Below, piece after piece: positions 1-6,545 of a stretch of 22,705 nucleotides of DNA (position 1 is its first letter; each line of letters opens with the position of its first letter). Source of the stretch: Chloroflexota bacterium (GTDB lineage: Bacteria > Chloroflexota > Dehalococcoidia > Lucifugimonadales > Australimonadaceae); NCBI GenBank assembly GCA_026713505.1, contig JAPOOH010000290.1:1-22705 (forward strand), read 5' to 3'. Made by a program: the position numbers and the translations under genes. A model generated the notes under the pieces. The model was not told where the DNA came from. It did not search any database and saw only the letters and a program-made list of their open reading frames with translations.

Positions 1-1
1 C

Positions 2-55
2 GACGGGCGGCAGGACGGGGAGGAGCCGGACGCGCAACAGGAGGCGACAGGATGA
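2..55 (+). CDS. C-terminal tail of an upstream gene (partial)
   Basis: An open frame enters from the left edge and stops at TGA 53-55. That stop overlaps the ATG of the next gene at 52 in an ATGA arrangement typical of translationally coupled genes. The 17 visible residues are hydrophilic and rich in Asp, Glu and Gln, as in a disordered protein tail. The product cannot be identified. The same interval is also open in the frame of the next gene, so this could be non-coding or an N-terminal extension of that gene. However, a good ribosome binding site at 39-44 favours a start at 52. Confidence 0.4.
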   Translation, partial: DGRQDGEEPDAQQEATG

Positions 56-1704
56 GAATCGAAGGATGTGAGGCCGGTCTGCTCCGCGCCCTCGCCGCGA
101 TGCCGTTCCTCAACCGGCTGGAGATGGTCGACGTCACCGGCTGGTCCCGGGGCGCGGTCTACGAGGCCGTCGAGAGGCTGGAGACCGGCGGGCTCTGCGC
201 CTCCGTGCTCCATGCAACGGAGCTGCAACCCCGGACGCAGAGGTTCCACCTCACCGCCGAAGGGCTGCGCAGGCTCGCCTGCGAGGAGGGCATGAGCCTC
301 GGCGAACTGCTGCGCGAGCGCCCCGTCTCCGCCCAATGGCGGCGCAGCCTGATGGAACGCCTCGATGCCCTGGCCTCCGTCTACCGCATCGCCTCCACCG
401 TCTCCCGCCTGGCATTCCCCATGCGGTTCCGCTGGTACCGCGCGGCGCCGCTGGACGCAGCCATGGCGCTCCCCGGCGGGAGGACCGTCGGCATCGTCAG
501 GCAGGGAGCCACGGCCGACCGCTCGGGCTTCGCCAAGCGGCTCTGGCGGCTGCGCGCAGGGCCGGTGCCCGGCCTGGTGCTCATCCTCATGGCCGACGAC
601 GTGCGGCTCAGGCACGCCCGCAGGGCGCTCTCCACCACCGAGGTCCCGGCCCTGTTCGCCCTGGAGCGCGAGGCGGCGCCGGCCGACCCCGGCGACCGGA
701 TATGGAGCCCATCCCGGGTAAGCGCGTCCATCGACCTGCGCGATGCCCTCGACCGGGCAGCGCCCGGCGGCGGCCTGCCGCAGGAGACGGAACCCGAACG
801 GGCGGACGTGCCCGCCGACCTCGCCTTCCACGGTCGGGGATGGGAGAGCTCCGACCAGATGCTGCCCTTCCTGCTCAAGCCCGCCGAGAAGCGCGCCCTC
901 GACCTGATCGCCGACTGGCCATGGGTCTCCCTCAGGGCGTTGGCCGGGCTGATGGGCGTCTCTCCCCAGAGGGTCTCCCAGAGTGTCAACCCGCTCGAGG
1001 GATTCGGCCTCGTGGCCCGCCCCCACGGCGCGGGCTGCCGCCTCGCCCCCACCGACCGCGGGCTCGCTCTCCTCGCGCGCAGGGACCGCACGTCCGTCGC
1101 CATGGCGAAGAGACGGTGGAGCATCGCTCTCGGAGACGCCAAGGCCCCCTTCGAGTGGCGCAACGTCACCGGCGGGAGGAGCCGCCAGCTGCTCCGGAAC
1201 ATCGAGCACACCGAGGCCGTCCACGGCTTCCTCGCCGCCCTGACTACCCAGGCTCCCCTGCTGGGGTGGGAGGTCGTCCAGCTCGACCCGCCCAGGAGGG
1301 CTTCCCGCCACTTCCGCCACGACGGGGGGATGCGCTCCGTCAACCCCGACGCCTTCGGCATCCTGCGCAAGGACGACGCGCGCTGGCCCTTCTTCCTGGA
1401 GTGGGAGCGCCGCGCCGTCCGCCCCTCGACCATGTCCGACCGGCTCGCCCCCTATCTGCGCTACTACTCATCTCAGCGGCCCATCGACGACCACGGCGCA
1501 AGACCCGCGGTCCTCATCGTCTTCGACGACGAGATCGCGCACACCCACTTCCTGCGGGTTGCGCGGGAGGAGATGCGGGCCGAGCAGCTGGCGCTCCCCC
1601 TGTGGGTCTCCCACCGGGCGGCCGTCGACGCCCTGGGGCCGCTCGGACACGCCTGGCGCTCTCCCTCCGACTGGGAGGCCCCCCAGGCCATGCCGCCCCG
1701 ATGA
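52..1704 (+). CDS. Replication-relaxation family protein
   Basis: The 550-residue protein has two winged-helix-like segments, at about residues 7-80 and 276-345. Its C-terminal domain (about 380-530) resembles the replication-relaxation family of plasmids and integrative elements. Visible hallmarks are a His-containing helix (HTEAVHGF, His386 and His391), a PDAFG motif at 432-436 and an FLEWERR strand at 448-454 with Glu450 and Glu452, followed by a YLRYY helix and a hydrophobic PAVLIVF strand. This is a nuclease-like core arrangement, but catalysis has not been shown for the family as far as I know. The start at 52 has AGGAGG at 39-44 with 7-base spacing. Family members are found on conjugative and mobilizable elements and are thought to act on element DNA in replication or transfer. 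The precise role here is inferred from that context. It is the first complete gene of the element operon. Confidence 0.65.
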   Translation: MRIEGCEAGLLRALAAMPFLNRLEMVDVTGWSRGAVYEAVERLETGGLCASVLHATELQPRTQRFHLTAEGLRRLACEEGMSLGELLRERPVSAQWRRSLMERLDALASVYRIASTVSRLAFPMRFRWYRAAPLDAAMALPGGRTVGIVRQGATADRSGFAKRLWRLRAGPVPGLVLILMADDVRLRHARRALSTTEVPALFALEREAAPADPGDRIWSPSRVSASIDLRDALDRAAPGGGLPQETEPERADVPADLAFHGRGWESSDQMLPFLLKPAEKRALDLIADWPWVSLRALAGLMGVSPQRVSQSVNPLEGFGLVARPHGAGCRLAPTDRGLALLARRDRTSVAMAKRRWSIALGDAKAPFEWRNVTGGRSRQLLRNIEHTEAVHGFLAALTTQAPLLGWEVVQLDPPRRASRHFRHDGGMRSVNPDAFGILRKDDARWPFFLEWERRAVRPSTMSDRLAPYLRYYSSQRPIDDHGARPAVLIVFDDEIAHTHFLRVAREEMRAEQLALPLWVSHRAAVDALGPLGHAWRSPSDWEAPQAMPPR

Positions 1705-1711
1705 ACCACGA

Positions 1712-2011
1712 ATGAACGAGGGAACACCCATACCCGCACAAGACCCACATAAGCAGAAAGGCCACCGGAGGAGCAGAGGACGGACTGTCGTCCGTCTCGA
1801 CGCGGCGGCCCTCTGGAGGCGGCTGGCGCTGCTGGACCGCTCCCAGAACTGGCTCGCCGGTGAGATCGGGATCAGCCGTGGATACCTCTCCATGCTGGTC
1901 AACGCGGGGCGCTCGCCCTCCGGCCGCATCCGCCGCCGGATGCTCAAGGCCCTTGGTGTGACCGAATCCCACGAACTTTTCACAGCGGAGGAACGAGATG
2001 AGGAAGACTGA
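1712..2011 (+). CDS. Small XRE-like helix-turn-helix protein
   Basis: The 99-residue protein begins with a basic, disordered-looking segment (residues 1-28). A Cro/C1-type helix-turn-helix fold follows at about 35-83, visible as WLAGEIGISRGYLSMLVNAG and then RRRMLKALGV, the usual helix 2-3 and helix 5 signature. It starts 7 bases after the stop of the preceding gene and has no clear Shine-Dalgarno of its own, so coupled translation is likely. Its 3' end overlaps the next gene by 14 bases. It probably binds DNA as a regulator of the element. The target is unknown. The start is uncertain because upstream in-frame starts exist, but they would lie inside the previous gene. Confidence 0.65.
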   Translation: MNEGTPIPAQDPHKQKGHRRSRGRTVVRLDAAALWRRLALLDRSQNWLAGEIGISRGYLSMLVNAGRSPSGRIRRRMLKALGVTESHELFTAEERDEED

Positions 2012-2324
2012 CCAACAGGCCCGTTTCGACGGGCAGAGCGAGACCACGACGGGTGGAACACTGCTCATGGGGAGCGGCGTGCTGCCGGAGGACTTCGGCG
2101 AGCGGCTCGAGTGCCTCAAGGAGGCCAGCGGCCTCAGCTGGCGCGGGCTCGCCAACGCCCTCGGCGTCGACCCCAAGCAACAGGACAAGTGGCGCAAGAA
2201 GAGCGTCGAACCCTGCGGGGGAGCCATGCTCTCCATCTGCCGCTTCGCATTCCGGATTCCCGGCGGCATGGAGATCCTCGCGGACGAGGACTTCCGCAAG
2301 AACCCCTTCGAGGAAGAGCGCTAG
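1998..2324 (+). CDS. Small HTH-domain protein
   Basis: The 108-residue product has a hydrophilic N-terminus (residues 1-33). A helix-turn-helix-like domain follows at about 34-92, with RLECLKEASGLSWRGLANAL, then GVDPKQQDKWRKK as the recognition part, and a terminal MEILADEDF segment. The start at 1998 is supported by GGAGG at 1987-1991 with 6-base spacing, which lies inside the end of the previous gene. An internal ATG at 2067 just before the domain is an alternative start. It is likely a second DNA-binding regulator, adjacent to and coupled with the 1712 gene. Two small HTH proteins side by side recall the regulator pairs of prophages and integrative elements, but the two share no obvious sequence identity. 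Function beyond DNA binding is unknown. Confidence 0.6.
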   Translation: MRKTDQQARFDGQSETTTGGTLLMGSGVLPEDFGERLECLKEASGLSWRGLANALGVDPKQQDKWRKKSVEPCGGAMLSICRFAFRIPGGMEILADEDFRKNPFEEER

Positions 2325-2451
2325 AACGGCGAAGCCCCGCCCGGCGCCCAGGCGCAACGGCGGCATGGCGGGGCCTGAAACGGCATGAAGACGCGCGGCG
2401 CTCGCCCCTCCCGTCAGCGCCCGCGCCTTCGCCAACAGACCCTGCAACGAT
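2325..2451 (+). other. Short intergenic stretch with a GC-rich hairpin
   Basis: This stretch lies between two small element genes and holds no convincing gene. GCCCCGCC at 2334-2341 is complementary to GGCGGGGC at 2367-2374, giving an 8-bp stem with a 25-base loop. No T-run follows, so a terminator is not established. The break in tight gene packing here suggests that the downstream gene at 2452 may be transcribed separately, though I see no clear promoter. Confidence 0.3.
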
Positions 2452-2664
2452 ATGAAGAACACCAAGAGACAGAACGGAAGGCGAAGGCCCGCCAGGGACG
2501 GCCCTGAGATAAGGGTCGTCGGCATCGACGTCAACCCCGCACCCGACGCCGAGGATCGGTTGCGCCGCCTCGTCACCATCCTGCTCAAGCTGGCCGAGGA
2601 CGACCTGCCCCCGACCGGGGCGGACCCGTCGCCGGACGACGGCATCGAGTCGGCATACGCATGA
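2452..2664 (+). CDS. Hypothetical small protein upstream of the recombinase
   Basis: The 70-residue protein has a very basic N-terminus (residues 1-20), a short strand-like segment (EIRVVGIDVN), an amphipathic helix (DRLRRLVTILLKLAEDD at about 35-51) and an acidic Pro/Asp-rich tail. I do not recognise a family. It has no clear Shine-Dalgarno. It is the last protein gene before the structured RNA region and the serine recombinase. The charge distribution and plausible secondary structure argue for a real gene, but length alone would not. A role as an accessory to recombination is conceivable only by position. Confidence 0.45.
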   Translation: MKNTKRQNGRRRPARDGPEIRVVGIDVNPAPDAEDRLRRLVTILLKLAEDDLPPTGADPSPDDGIESAYA

Positions 2665-2780
2665 GAAGCCGCCCAACTACGCGATGGCTGCGGCCTGCCG
2701 GATCACCCTGTGCGACGACAGGACTCCGTCAACCGAGACTTACCGGACGAGGCGGGCAGCGCAGTTGTGCCAAGACGCGC

Positions 2781-2808
2781 TTGCGCCCCCCGCCCAAGGG
2801 GATACAAT
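2781..2808 (+). promoter_or_regulatory. Putative sigma-70 promoter of the RNA/recombinase leader
   Basis: TTGCGC at 2781-2786 and TACAAT at 2803-2808 are separated by 16 bases. They match the -35 and -10 consensus at 4 and 5 of 6 positions. The predicted start is near 2815, just before a run of hairpins and an intrinsic terminator. This is a sequence match only. Confidence 0.45.
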
Positions 2809-2814
2809 GGTGGG

Positions 2815-2932
2815 TAGACGGTTGGCCCGGCGATGCGGAAACATCCCGGGCCGCGGCGCCACCTGCGGATACAGGTGATGCGAATAGATGCTACTACTCG
2901 CAGACCCGCTCCGACAGGAGGCGGGTCTTTTT
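2815..2932 (+). ncRNA. Candidate structured RNA or terminator-controlled leader before the recombinase
   Basis: About 118 bases run from the predicted start to the terminator. Hairpin 1 pairs GGCCCGG (2824-2830) and GATG (2832-2835) with CATC (2842-2845) and CCGGGCC (2846-2852), with one bulged C and loop CGGAAA. Hairpin 2 pairs CACCTG (2860-2865) with CAGGTG (2872-2877), with loop CGGATA. Hairpin 3 pairs TGCGA (2879-2883) with TCGCA (2898-2902). Hairpin 4 is the terminator at 2902-2928. The recombinase start codon follows 30 bases after the terminator. The RNA could be a free small RNA or a leader that controls read-through into the recombinase. I do not recognise it as a known RNA family. 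Confidence 0.5.
2902..2932 (+). terminator. Intrinsic terminator immediately upstream of the recombinase
   Basis: AGACCCGC (2902-2909) pairs perfectly with GCGGGTCT (2921-2928). An inner TCC/GGA extension (2910-2912 with 2917-2919) leaves one bulged G. The stem runs into five T at 2928-2932. This is a textbook factor-independent terminator, placed between the candidate promoter at 2781-2808 and the recombinase ribosome binding site at 2952-2957. Confidence 0.75.
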
Positions 2933-2962
2933 CGATTTCAGAGGATGTCAGAGGAGGGAACC

Positions 2963-4561
2963 ATGGCGAGCAGCACAAGTAAGCAGCAGGCCGGCGGGCA
3001 GAGGGCGGCCATCTACGCCCGCGTCTCCAGCCAGGGACAGGACACTGAGGACAAGACCTCCATCTCCGAGCAGATCGCCGACATGGAGGCCCACTGCCAG
3101 CGCAGGGGGCTGACCATCGCCGCACGCTACCAGGAGGTGGGCCGGGGATGGACGAAGAGCCGTCCGGAGTTCCAGAGGATGCTGGCCGATGCCAGAGCGG
3201 GACGGTTCGACACCATCGTCTGCTGGAAGTCGGACCGGCTCAGCCGCGGCATGTACCCCGCAGCCGCCCTCATGGAGGTCGTCGAGGCGTACCAGATCGA
3301 GATCGAAGCCGTCATGGACACCATCGACATGAAGACCTTCGGCCTGATGGCGGCCATCGGCAAGATCGAGCTGGACAACTTCCGGGAGCGGGCTTCCATG
3401 GGCAAGCGCGGCTCGGCCAAGCAGGGCCGCATCCCGGTCAGCAACATCCCCTACGGCTACCGCATCGGGGAGGACCGAAGGCCGCAGGTCGTGGAGGCCG
3501 AGGCCGAGGTCATCCGCCGGGTTTTCCACATGTACGTCCGCGAGGGAATGGGGTCTCCCGCCGTTGCGAAGAAGCTGACCTCCGAGGGCGTTCCCACGCC
3601 CAGGGCCGCCGTGCGGTGGCACCACCGCACGATCACCCGCATCCTGACCCTCGATGCCTACAGGGGCACCTGGTGGTTCGGCAAGTTCCGCCACCTCGCC
3701 ACCGAGGCCGGAATGAGGCGGTACGACCGACCGGAGGACGAGTGGATAGGTGTGCCCTTCCCGCGCCTGGTGGACGAGGAGACCTGGGAGCTGGCGCAGG
3801 AAGCGAAGAAGCAGCGGCTGACCCGTTCGAGCCGCAACACCAAGGTCTTCTATCTCCTGCAGCATCTGGTCAGGTGCGCCGAGTGCGGGTACCTCATGGG
3901 CTGCCGGTCGGCGAGACGCCAGGCCGCCAGTCGCGACGGCAAGGCCCACGGGTACGAGGTGGATACTCTCCACCGCTACTACAACTGCTACGGCATGCTG
4001 AACGAGGGCGTCAGGTGCCGGGAGCACCCCTTTATCAGGGCGGAACGACTGGAAGAGCGGGTCTGGGACGAGGTCAAGAGGGTGCTGGAGAACCCGGCCC
4101 TCATCGTCGCCGGTATCGAGGCCCTTGCCGCCCCGTCGAAGGGCGGCGAGTCCGCCGAGGAGGTCGCCAAAGCGGAGCGCGACCTGCAAAGGGTCCAGAT
4201 GGAGGAGGATCGGGCCATCAGGCTCTACGTGTCGGGCAAGATCACGGAGAAGCAACTGGACCATCAGCGCAGATTCATCACCGAGCGGCTTGAGACACTG
4301 CGGAAGGCGCTGGACGACTATCGCGCCCGGGAGTCGGCGCAGGCGGAGAAGCGGCTGCTGGGCGAGCACATCGTCGAGTGGGCGCGCCGGGCTGGTGACA
4401 AGCTGGACGGCCTGTCTGATGAGGAACGAAAGGAAGTGCTTCAGCTCCTCCTGGATGGAGCGACCATCGACAGGGACAACAAGGTCAAGCTGACGCTGGC
4501 CATCCCGATTGAGGATGCTGTGTCGATTGCAGGACTGGAGCCGTCTTCCCAGCCCACATGA
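2963..4561 (+). CDS. Large serine recombinase (site-specific integrase/excisionase)
   Basis: The 532-residue enzyme catalyses site-specific recombination through a covalent serine-DNA intermediate. The N-terminal resolvase domain (about 13-160) has YARVSS with catalytic Ser22, and DRLSRG with Arg92 and Arg95. The recombinase domain (about 165-265) has IPYGYRI and the GMGSPAVAKKL/VPTPRAAVRW segments. The zinc ribbon has Cys305, Cys308, Cys342 and Cys352. It is followed by a charged coiled coil (about 385-455) of the kind that controls synapsis and directionality. All key residues are present, so the enzyme is probably active. The start at 2963 has AGGAGG at 2952-2957 with 5-base spacing. An ATG at 2945 is a weaker option, and one at 2888 lies upstream of the terminator. 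It overlaps the next gene by ATGA. It is the likely integrase of the element. Confidence 0.93.
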   Translation: MASSTSKQQAGGQRAAIYARVSSQGQDTEDKTSISEQIADMEAHCQRRGLTIAARYQEVGRGWTKSRPEFQRMLADARAGRFDTIVCWKSDRLSRGMYPAAALMEVVEAYQIEIEAVMDTIDMKTFGLMAAIGKIELDNFRERASMGKRGSAKQGRIPVSNIPYGYRIGEDRRPQVVEAEAEVIRRVFHMYVREGMGSPAVAKKLTSEGVPTPRAAVRWHHRTITRILTLDAYRGTWWFGKFRHLATEAGMRRYDRPEDEWIGVPFPRLVDEETWELAQEAKKQRLTRSSRNTKVFYLLQHLVRCAECGYLMGCRSARRQAASRDGKAHGYEVDTLHRYYNCYGMLNEGVRCREHPFIRAERLEERVWDEVKRVLENPALIVAGIEALAAPSKGGESAEEVAKAERDLQRVQMEEDRAIRLYVSGKITEKQLDHQRRFITERLETLRKALDDYRARESAQAEKRLLGEHIVEWARRAGDKLDGLSDEERKEVLQLLLDGATIDRDNKVKLTLAIPIEDAVSIAGLEPSSQPT

Positions 4562-4836
4562 AGGCCCTGGCCTCACCACGCCCCAACGACGGCGCGAAGA
4601 CCCGTGCCGCACGGTCCCTCCTCATGCGCGCCCTGGCTGACGGTCCCCGCCCCTCCGCCGCCATCGAACGGGAGGCCGCCATGCTTGGCATCACCCGGAA
4701 GGCGCTGCACCGCGCTCGGACTGCCTGCGACATCCGCTCAACGCGGGTCAGCCATCCGGGCGGACCGAACGGCGCAGGAGCATGGTACTGGTCGCTCCCC
4801 GCACAGTCCCTTGTGCAACGGAATGAAACGGAATGA
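4558..4836 (+). CDS. Small winged-helix-like protein coupled to the recombinase
   Basis: The 92-residue protein starts within the stop codon of the recombinase (ATGA at 4558-4561), so its translation is probably coupled. The pattern ARSLLMRALADGPRPSAAIE, then AAMLGITRKALHRARTACDI, then AWYWSLP closely resembles the C-terminal wHTH module of RepA-like AAA ATPases and primase-helicase proteins of phages and plasmids. Here it stands alone, without an ATPase domain. It may be a domain remnant, or an independent DNA-binding partner of the recombinase, such as a directionality factor. That role is inferred only from small size, DNA-binding fold and coupling. The final bases contain ACGGAATGA twice, the second copy including the stop. 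Confidence 0.6.
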   Translation: MKALASPRPNDGAKTRAARSLLMRALADGPRPSAAIEREAAMLGITRKALHRARTACDIRSTRVSHPGGPNGAGAWYWSLPAQSLVQRNETE

Positions 4837-5074
4837 GACACCCCCGCGCGGAGCGAACTTTGAAGAATCAGGGGAATCTTGCTTTCTTGGTCGCGGGAAG
4901 CAGGCCGTGGCCTTGGAAACACCCCAAACCAAGGAGACCAAGGATGCCGGAAAGGGCCCTCGTTTCACTCGTAACAGGCCGACCAAGATTCCCTCTGCAG
5001 CCCTTTGAGGGATTCTTGGTAGCAAACAAGCCCTGCTATGCAGAGACGGCCCTTCGCCCTGAGAGTGCTTGCCC
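4837..5074. other. Gene-free stretch, probable element-chromosome junction
   Basis: No convincing gene is present between the last element gene and the oppositely oriented oxidoreductase gene. The stretch holds many CCAAG/CTTGG motifs arranged as inverted repeats. GGGAATCTTG (4872-4881) and TCTTGGTCG (4885-4893) are both complementary to parts of 4980-4993. CCTTGG (4911-4916) pairs with CCAAGG (4929-4934). A near-perfect 14-bp inverted repeat lies at 4982-5020. Base composition is less GC-rich than its surroundings. Because serine-integrase attachment sites lie next to the integrase and contain imperfect dyads, this is the best candidate for an att site. The second copy needed to prove it is outside the window. 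Confidence 0.4.
4982..5020. repeat. 14-bp inverted repeat with one mismatch
   Basis: ACCAAGATTCCCTC (4982-4995) and GAGGGATTCTTGGT (5007-5020) are complementary at 13 of 14 positions, with a single T:T mismatch and an 11-base loop. It could be an attachment-site dyad, an operator, or a terminator without a T-run for either flanking gene. Its place at the predicted element edge favours the first option. Confidence 0.55.
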
Positions 5075-5097
5075 CCCCTCTCCCCCTGGGAGAGGGG
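5075..5097. repeat. Dispersed CCCTCTCCC palindromic repeat, copy 1
   Basis: CCCCTCTCCC (5075-5084) pairs perfectly with GGGAGAGGGG (5088-5097) around a 3-base loop, followed by a G-rich GGGGGTGAGGG tail. A second copy of the core is at 8480-8499. Repeats of this type are scattered in intergenic regions of many environmental genomes and often follow gene ends, as here, just after the oxidoreductase stop codon. Confidence 0.6.
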
Positions 5098-5132
5098 TTG
5101 GGGGTGAGGGTTGATGCCGCGCCACTCGCGGC

Positions 5133-6524
5133 CTACAGGCCGTACTCCTCCAGGAAGCGCAGCCAGACCTCGCTCAGCGTCGGGAACGACGGCGTCGCGT
5201 GCCAGAGCCGGTCCAGCGTCACCTCGCCGACGATGGCGATAGTGGCGGCGTGCGTGAGCTCGCCGACCTCCGGCCCCGCGAACGTGGCGCCCACGAGCAC
5301 GCGCCGGTCCTCGTCCACGATGAACTTCACCCCGCCGCTGAAGTGCTCGCCGTGCAACGGCGCGGCGGCAACCGGCCAGCCCATCTCAATGACGCGTACG
5401 TTCAGTCCGCGTTCCCGGGCCCTCCGCTCTGTCAGCCCCACGCTGCCTATCTGCGGGTCCGTGAACACCACCGCGGGCACCATGGCGTTGTCTGCCCAGG
5501 CGGAGGCGTCGAGCCCCCGGATGTGGTCCCCCGCCTGCCGCGCCTGGTACTTGCCCTGGTGCGTCAACAGCGCCCGCCCGTTCACGTCGCCCACGGCGTA
5601 CAGCCAGCCGCCGTCCACGCTCTCCACCTGCAGGTGGTCGTTCACCTGCACGTACCGCTGGGCGTCCACACCGACCGTCTCCAGGCCTGCGCCCTTCACG
5701 ACCCCGGTGCGCCCTGCGGCCACGAGCAGTTCCTGCGCGTACAACGTCCCGTCGTTGTCCATCGTCACGCTCACGCCGCCGCTTGCGCGAGCCGCAGAGG
5801 CCACGACGCACCCGAACCGGAATACGACGCCCTGCGCCTCCAGCGAGTCGACGACCGCCCGCAGCGCGAACGGCTCGAACAGCGGCGTGTCCTCCGGCGT
5901 CCGCCGCTCCAGCACCGTCACCTCAGCCGTGCCGAGCGATTTCCACGCCTGCGCCATCTCCAGTCCAACGACGCCCCCGCCGATGATGATCAGGCTCTCC
6001 GGCACGCTCTTCGCCGACGTGATCTCCCGGCTCGTCCACGGCTCGGCCTCTGCCAGCCCCTCGATAGGCGGGACGAACGCCACGGAGCCCGTCGCGAGCA
6101 CGACGGCCTTCCGCGCCTCGAGCTCCAAGCTCCCGCTGCCGTCCGCCATCTCCACGACGACGCGCTTCTCCCCATTGAGCCGTCCCCAGCCGCGGATGAG
6201 CGTCGCCCCCACGGAGGCGACCCACTGCGCCTGGCCGTCGTCGTTCCAGCGGCTGGCGAACGCGTCCCTGGCGCGCAGCGCACGGTCGGCGTCCACGGCG
6301 CCGGTGACGGCGCCTCGCGCGGCGGGCACGCGCCGCGCCGCCGCGAGCGCCTCTCCAGGCCGGAGCAGCGCCTTGCTTGGCATGCAGGCCCAGTACGAGC
6401 ACTCTCCACCTACGAGTTCCGCTTCGACGATGGCGGTGCTGAGTCCGGCGGGGGCGGTGCGGCCGGCGATGTTCTCGCCCGCGGACCCGCCTCCGATGAT
6501 GATTACGTCATACGCGTCGGCCAT
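5133..6524 (-). CDS. FAD/NAD(P) disulfide oxidoreductase, lipoamide dehydrogenase/mercuric reductase type
   Basis: The 463-residue flavoenzyme has an N-terminal FAD-binding GGGSAG (residues 11-16), then the redox-active disulfide motif GGECSYWACMPSK with Cys42 and Cys47 (C-x4-C). A second dinucleotide-binding GGGVVGLE, the FAD site YAVGDVNG, and a C-terminal dimerisation domain follow. Canonical lipoamide dehydrogenases end in a HPTxxE motif whose His-Glu pair works as acid-base catalyst. Here the segment reads SFPTLSE, so Glu is kept but His is Phe. It is therefore probably not a true dihydrolipoyl dehydrogenase. A quinone, metal or other disulfide reductase is more likely. No 2-oxoacid dehydrogenase genes are near. 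AGAGGAGA lies just upstream of the start. Confidence 0.85.
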   Translation of the reverse strand: MADAYDVIIIGGGSAGENIAGRTAPAGLSTAIVEAELVGGECSYWACMPSKALLRPGEALAAARRVPAARGAVTGAVDADRALRARDAFASRWNDDGQAQWVASVGATLIRGWGRLNGEKRVVVEMADGSGSLELEARKAVVLATGSVAFVPPIEGLAEAEPWTSREITSAKSVPESLIIIGGGVVGLEMAQAWKSLGTAEVTVLERRTPEDTPLFEPFALRAVVDSLEAQGVVFRFGCVVASAARASGGVSVTMDNDGTLYAQELLVAAGRTGVVKGAGLETVGVDAQRYVQVNDHLQVESVDGGWLYAVGDVNGRALLTHQGKYQARQAGDHIRGLDASAWADNAMVPAVVFTDPQIGSVGLTERRARERGLNVRVIEMGWPVAAAPLHGEHFSGGVKFIVDEDRRVLVGATFAGPEVGELTHAATIAIVGEVTLDRLWHATPSFPTLSEVWLRFLEEYGL

Positions 6525-6545
6525 GGGGAATCTCCTCTTCCGGTG

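Larger units (their letters stand above)
1..5030 (+). mobile_element. Right part of an integrated element with a large serine recombinase (boundaries approximate)
   Basis: All genes from the window start to 4836 lie on the + strand, are closely packed or overlapping, and are of accessory type: a replication-relaxation protein, two small HTH proteins, a serine recombinase and a small wHTH protein. From 5133 onward the genes are housekeeping or metabolic and run the other way. Large serine recombinases normally sit next to an attachment site at one end of their element, so the right junction is inferred to lie between 4837 and about 5070. The left end is outside the window. No relaxase, coupling protein, capsid or terminase gene is visible, so conjugative element, mobilizable island and prophage cannot be told apart. 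The right boundary given is an estimate. Confidence 0.7.

Noticed and set aside
2334..2374. GC-rich hairpin as a terminator of the first element operon
   Set aside because: The loop is long (25 bases) and there is no T-run, so it is kept only as a feature of the intergenic stretch.
2684..2878. A 64-codon open frame on the + strand before the recombinase, and a second one starting at 2833
   Set aside because: Both run through the predicted promoter/hairpin region, lack ribosome binding sites and show no recognisable protein pattern. RNA structure explains the interval better.
2888..2962. An N-terminal extension of the recombinase starting at 2888
   Set aside because: It would have to be translated across the intrinsic terminator, and the added residues do not look like a resolvase start. 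The ATG at 2963 has an ideal ribosome binding site.
4833..5114. Possible small gene, with an ATG at 4944 preceded by GGAG
   Set aside because: The frame reads into the dispersed palindromic repeat at 5075-5097 and ends in low-complexity Pro/Gly. No family resemblance.
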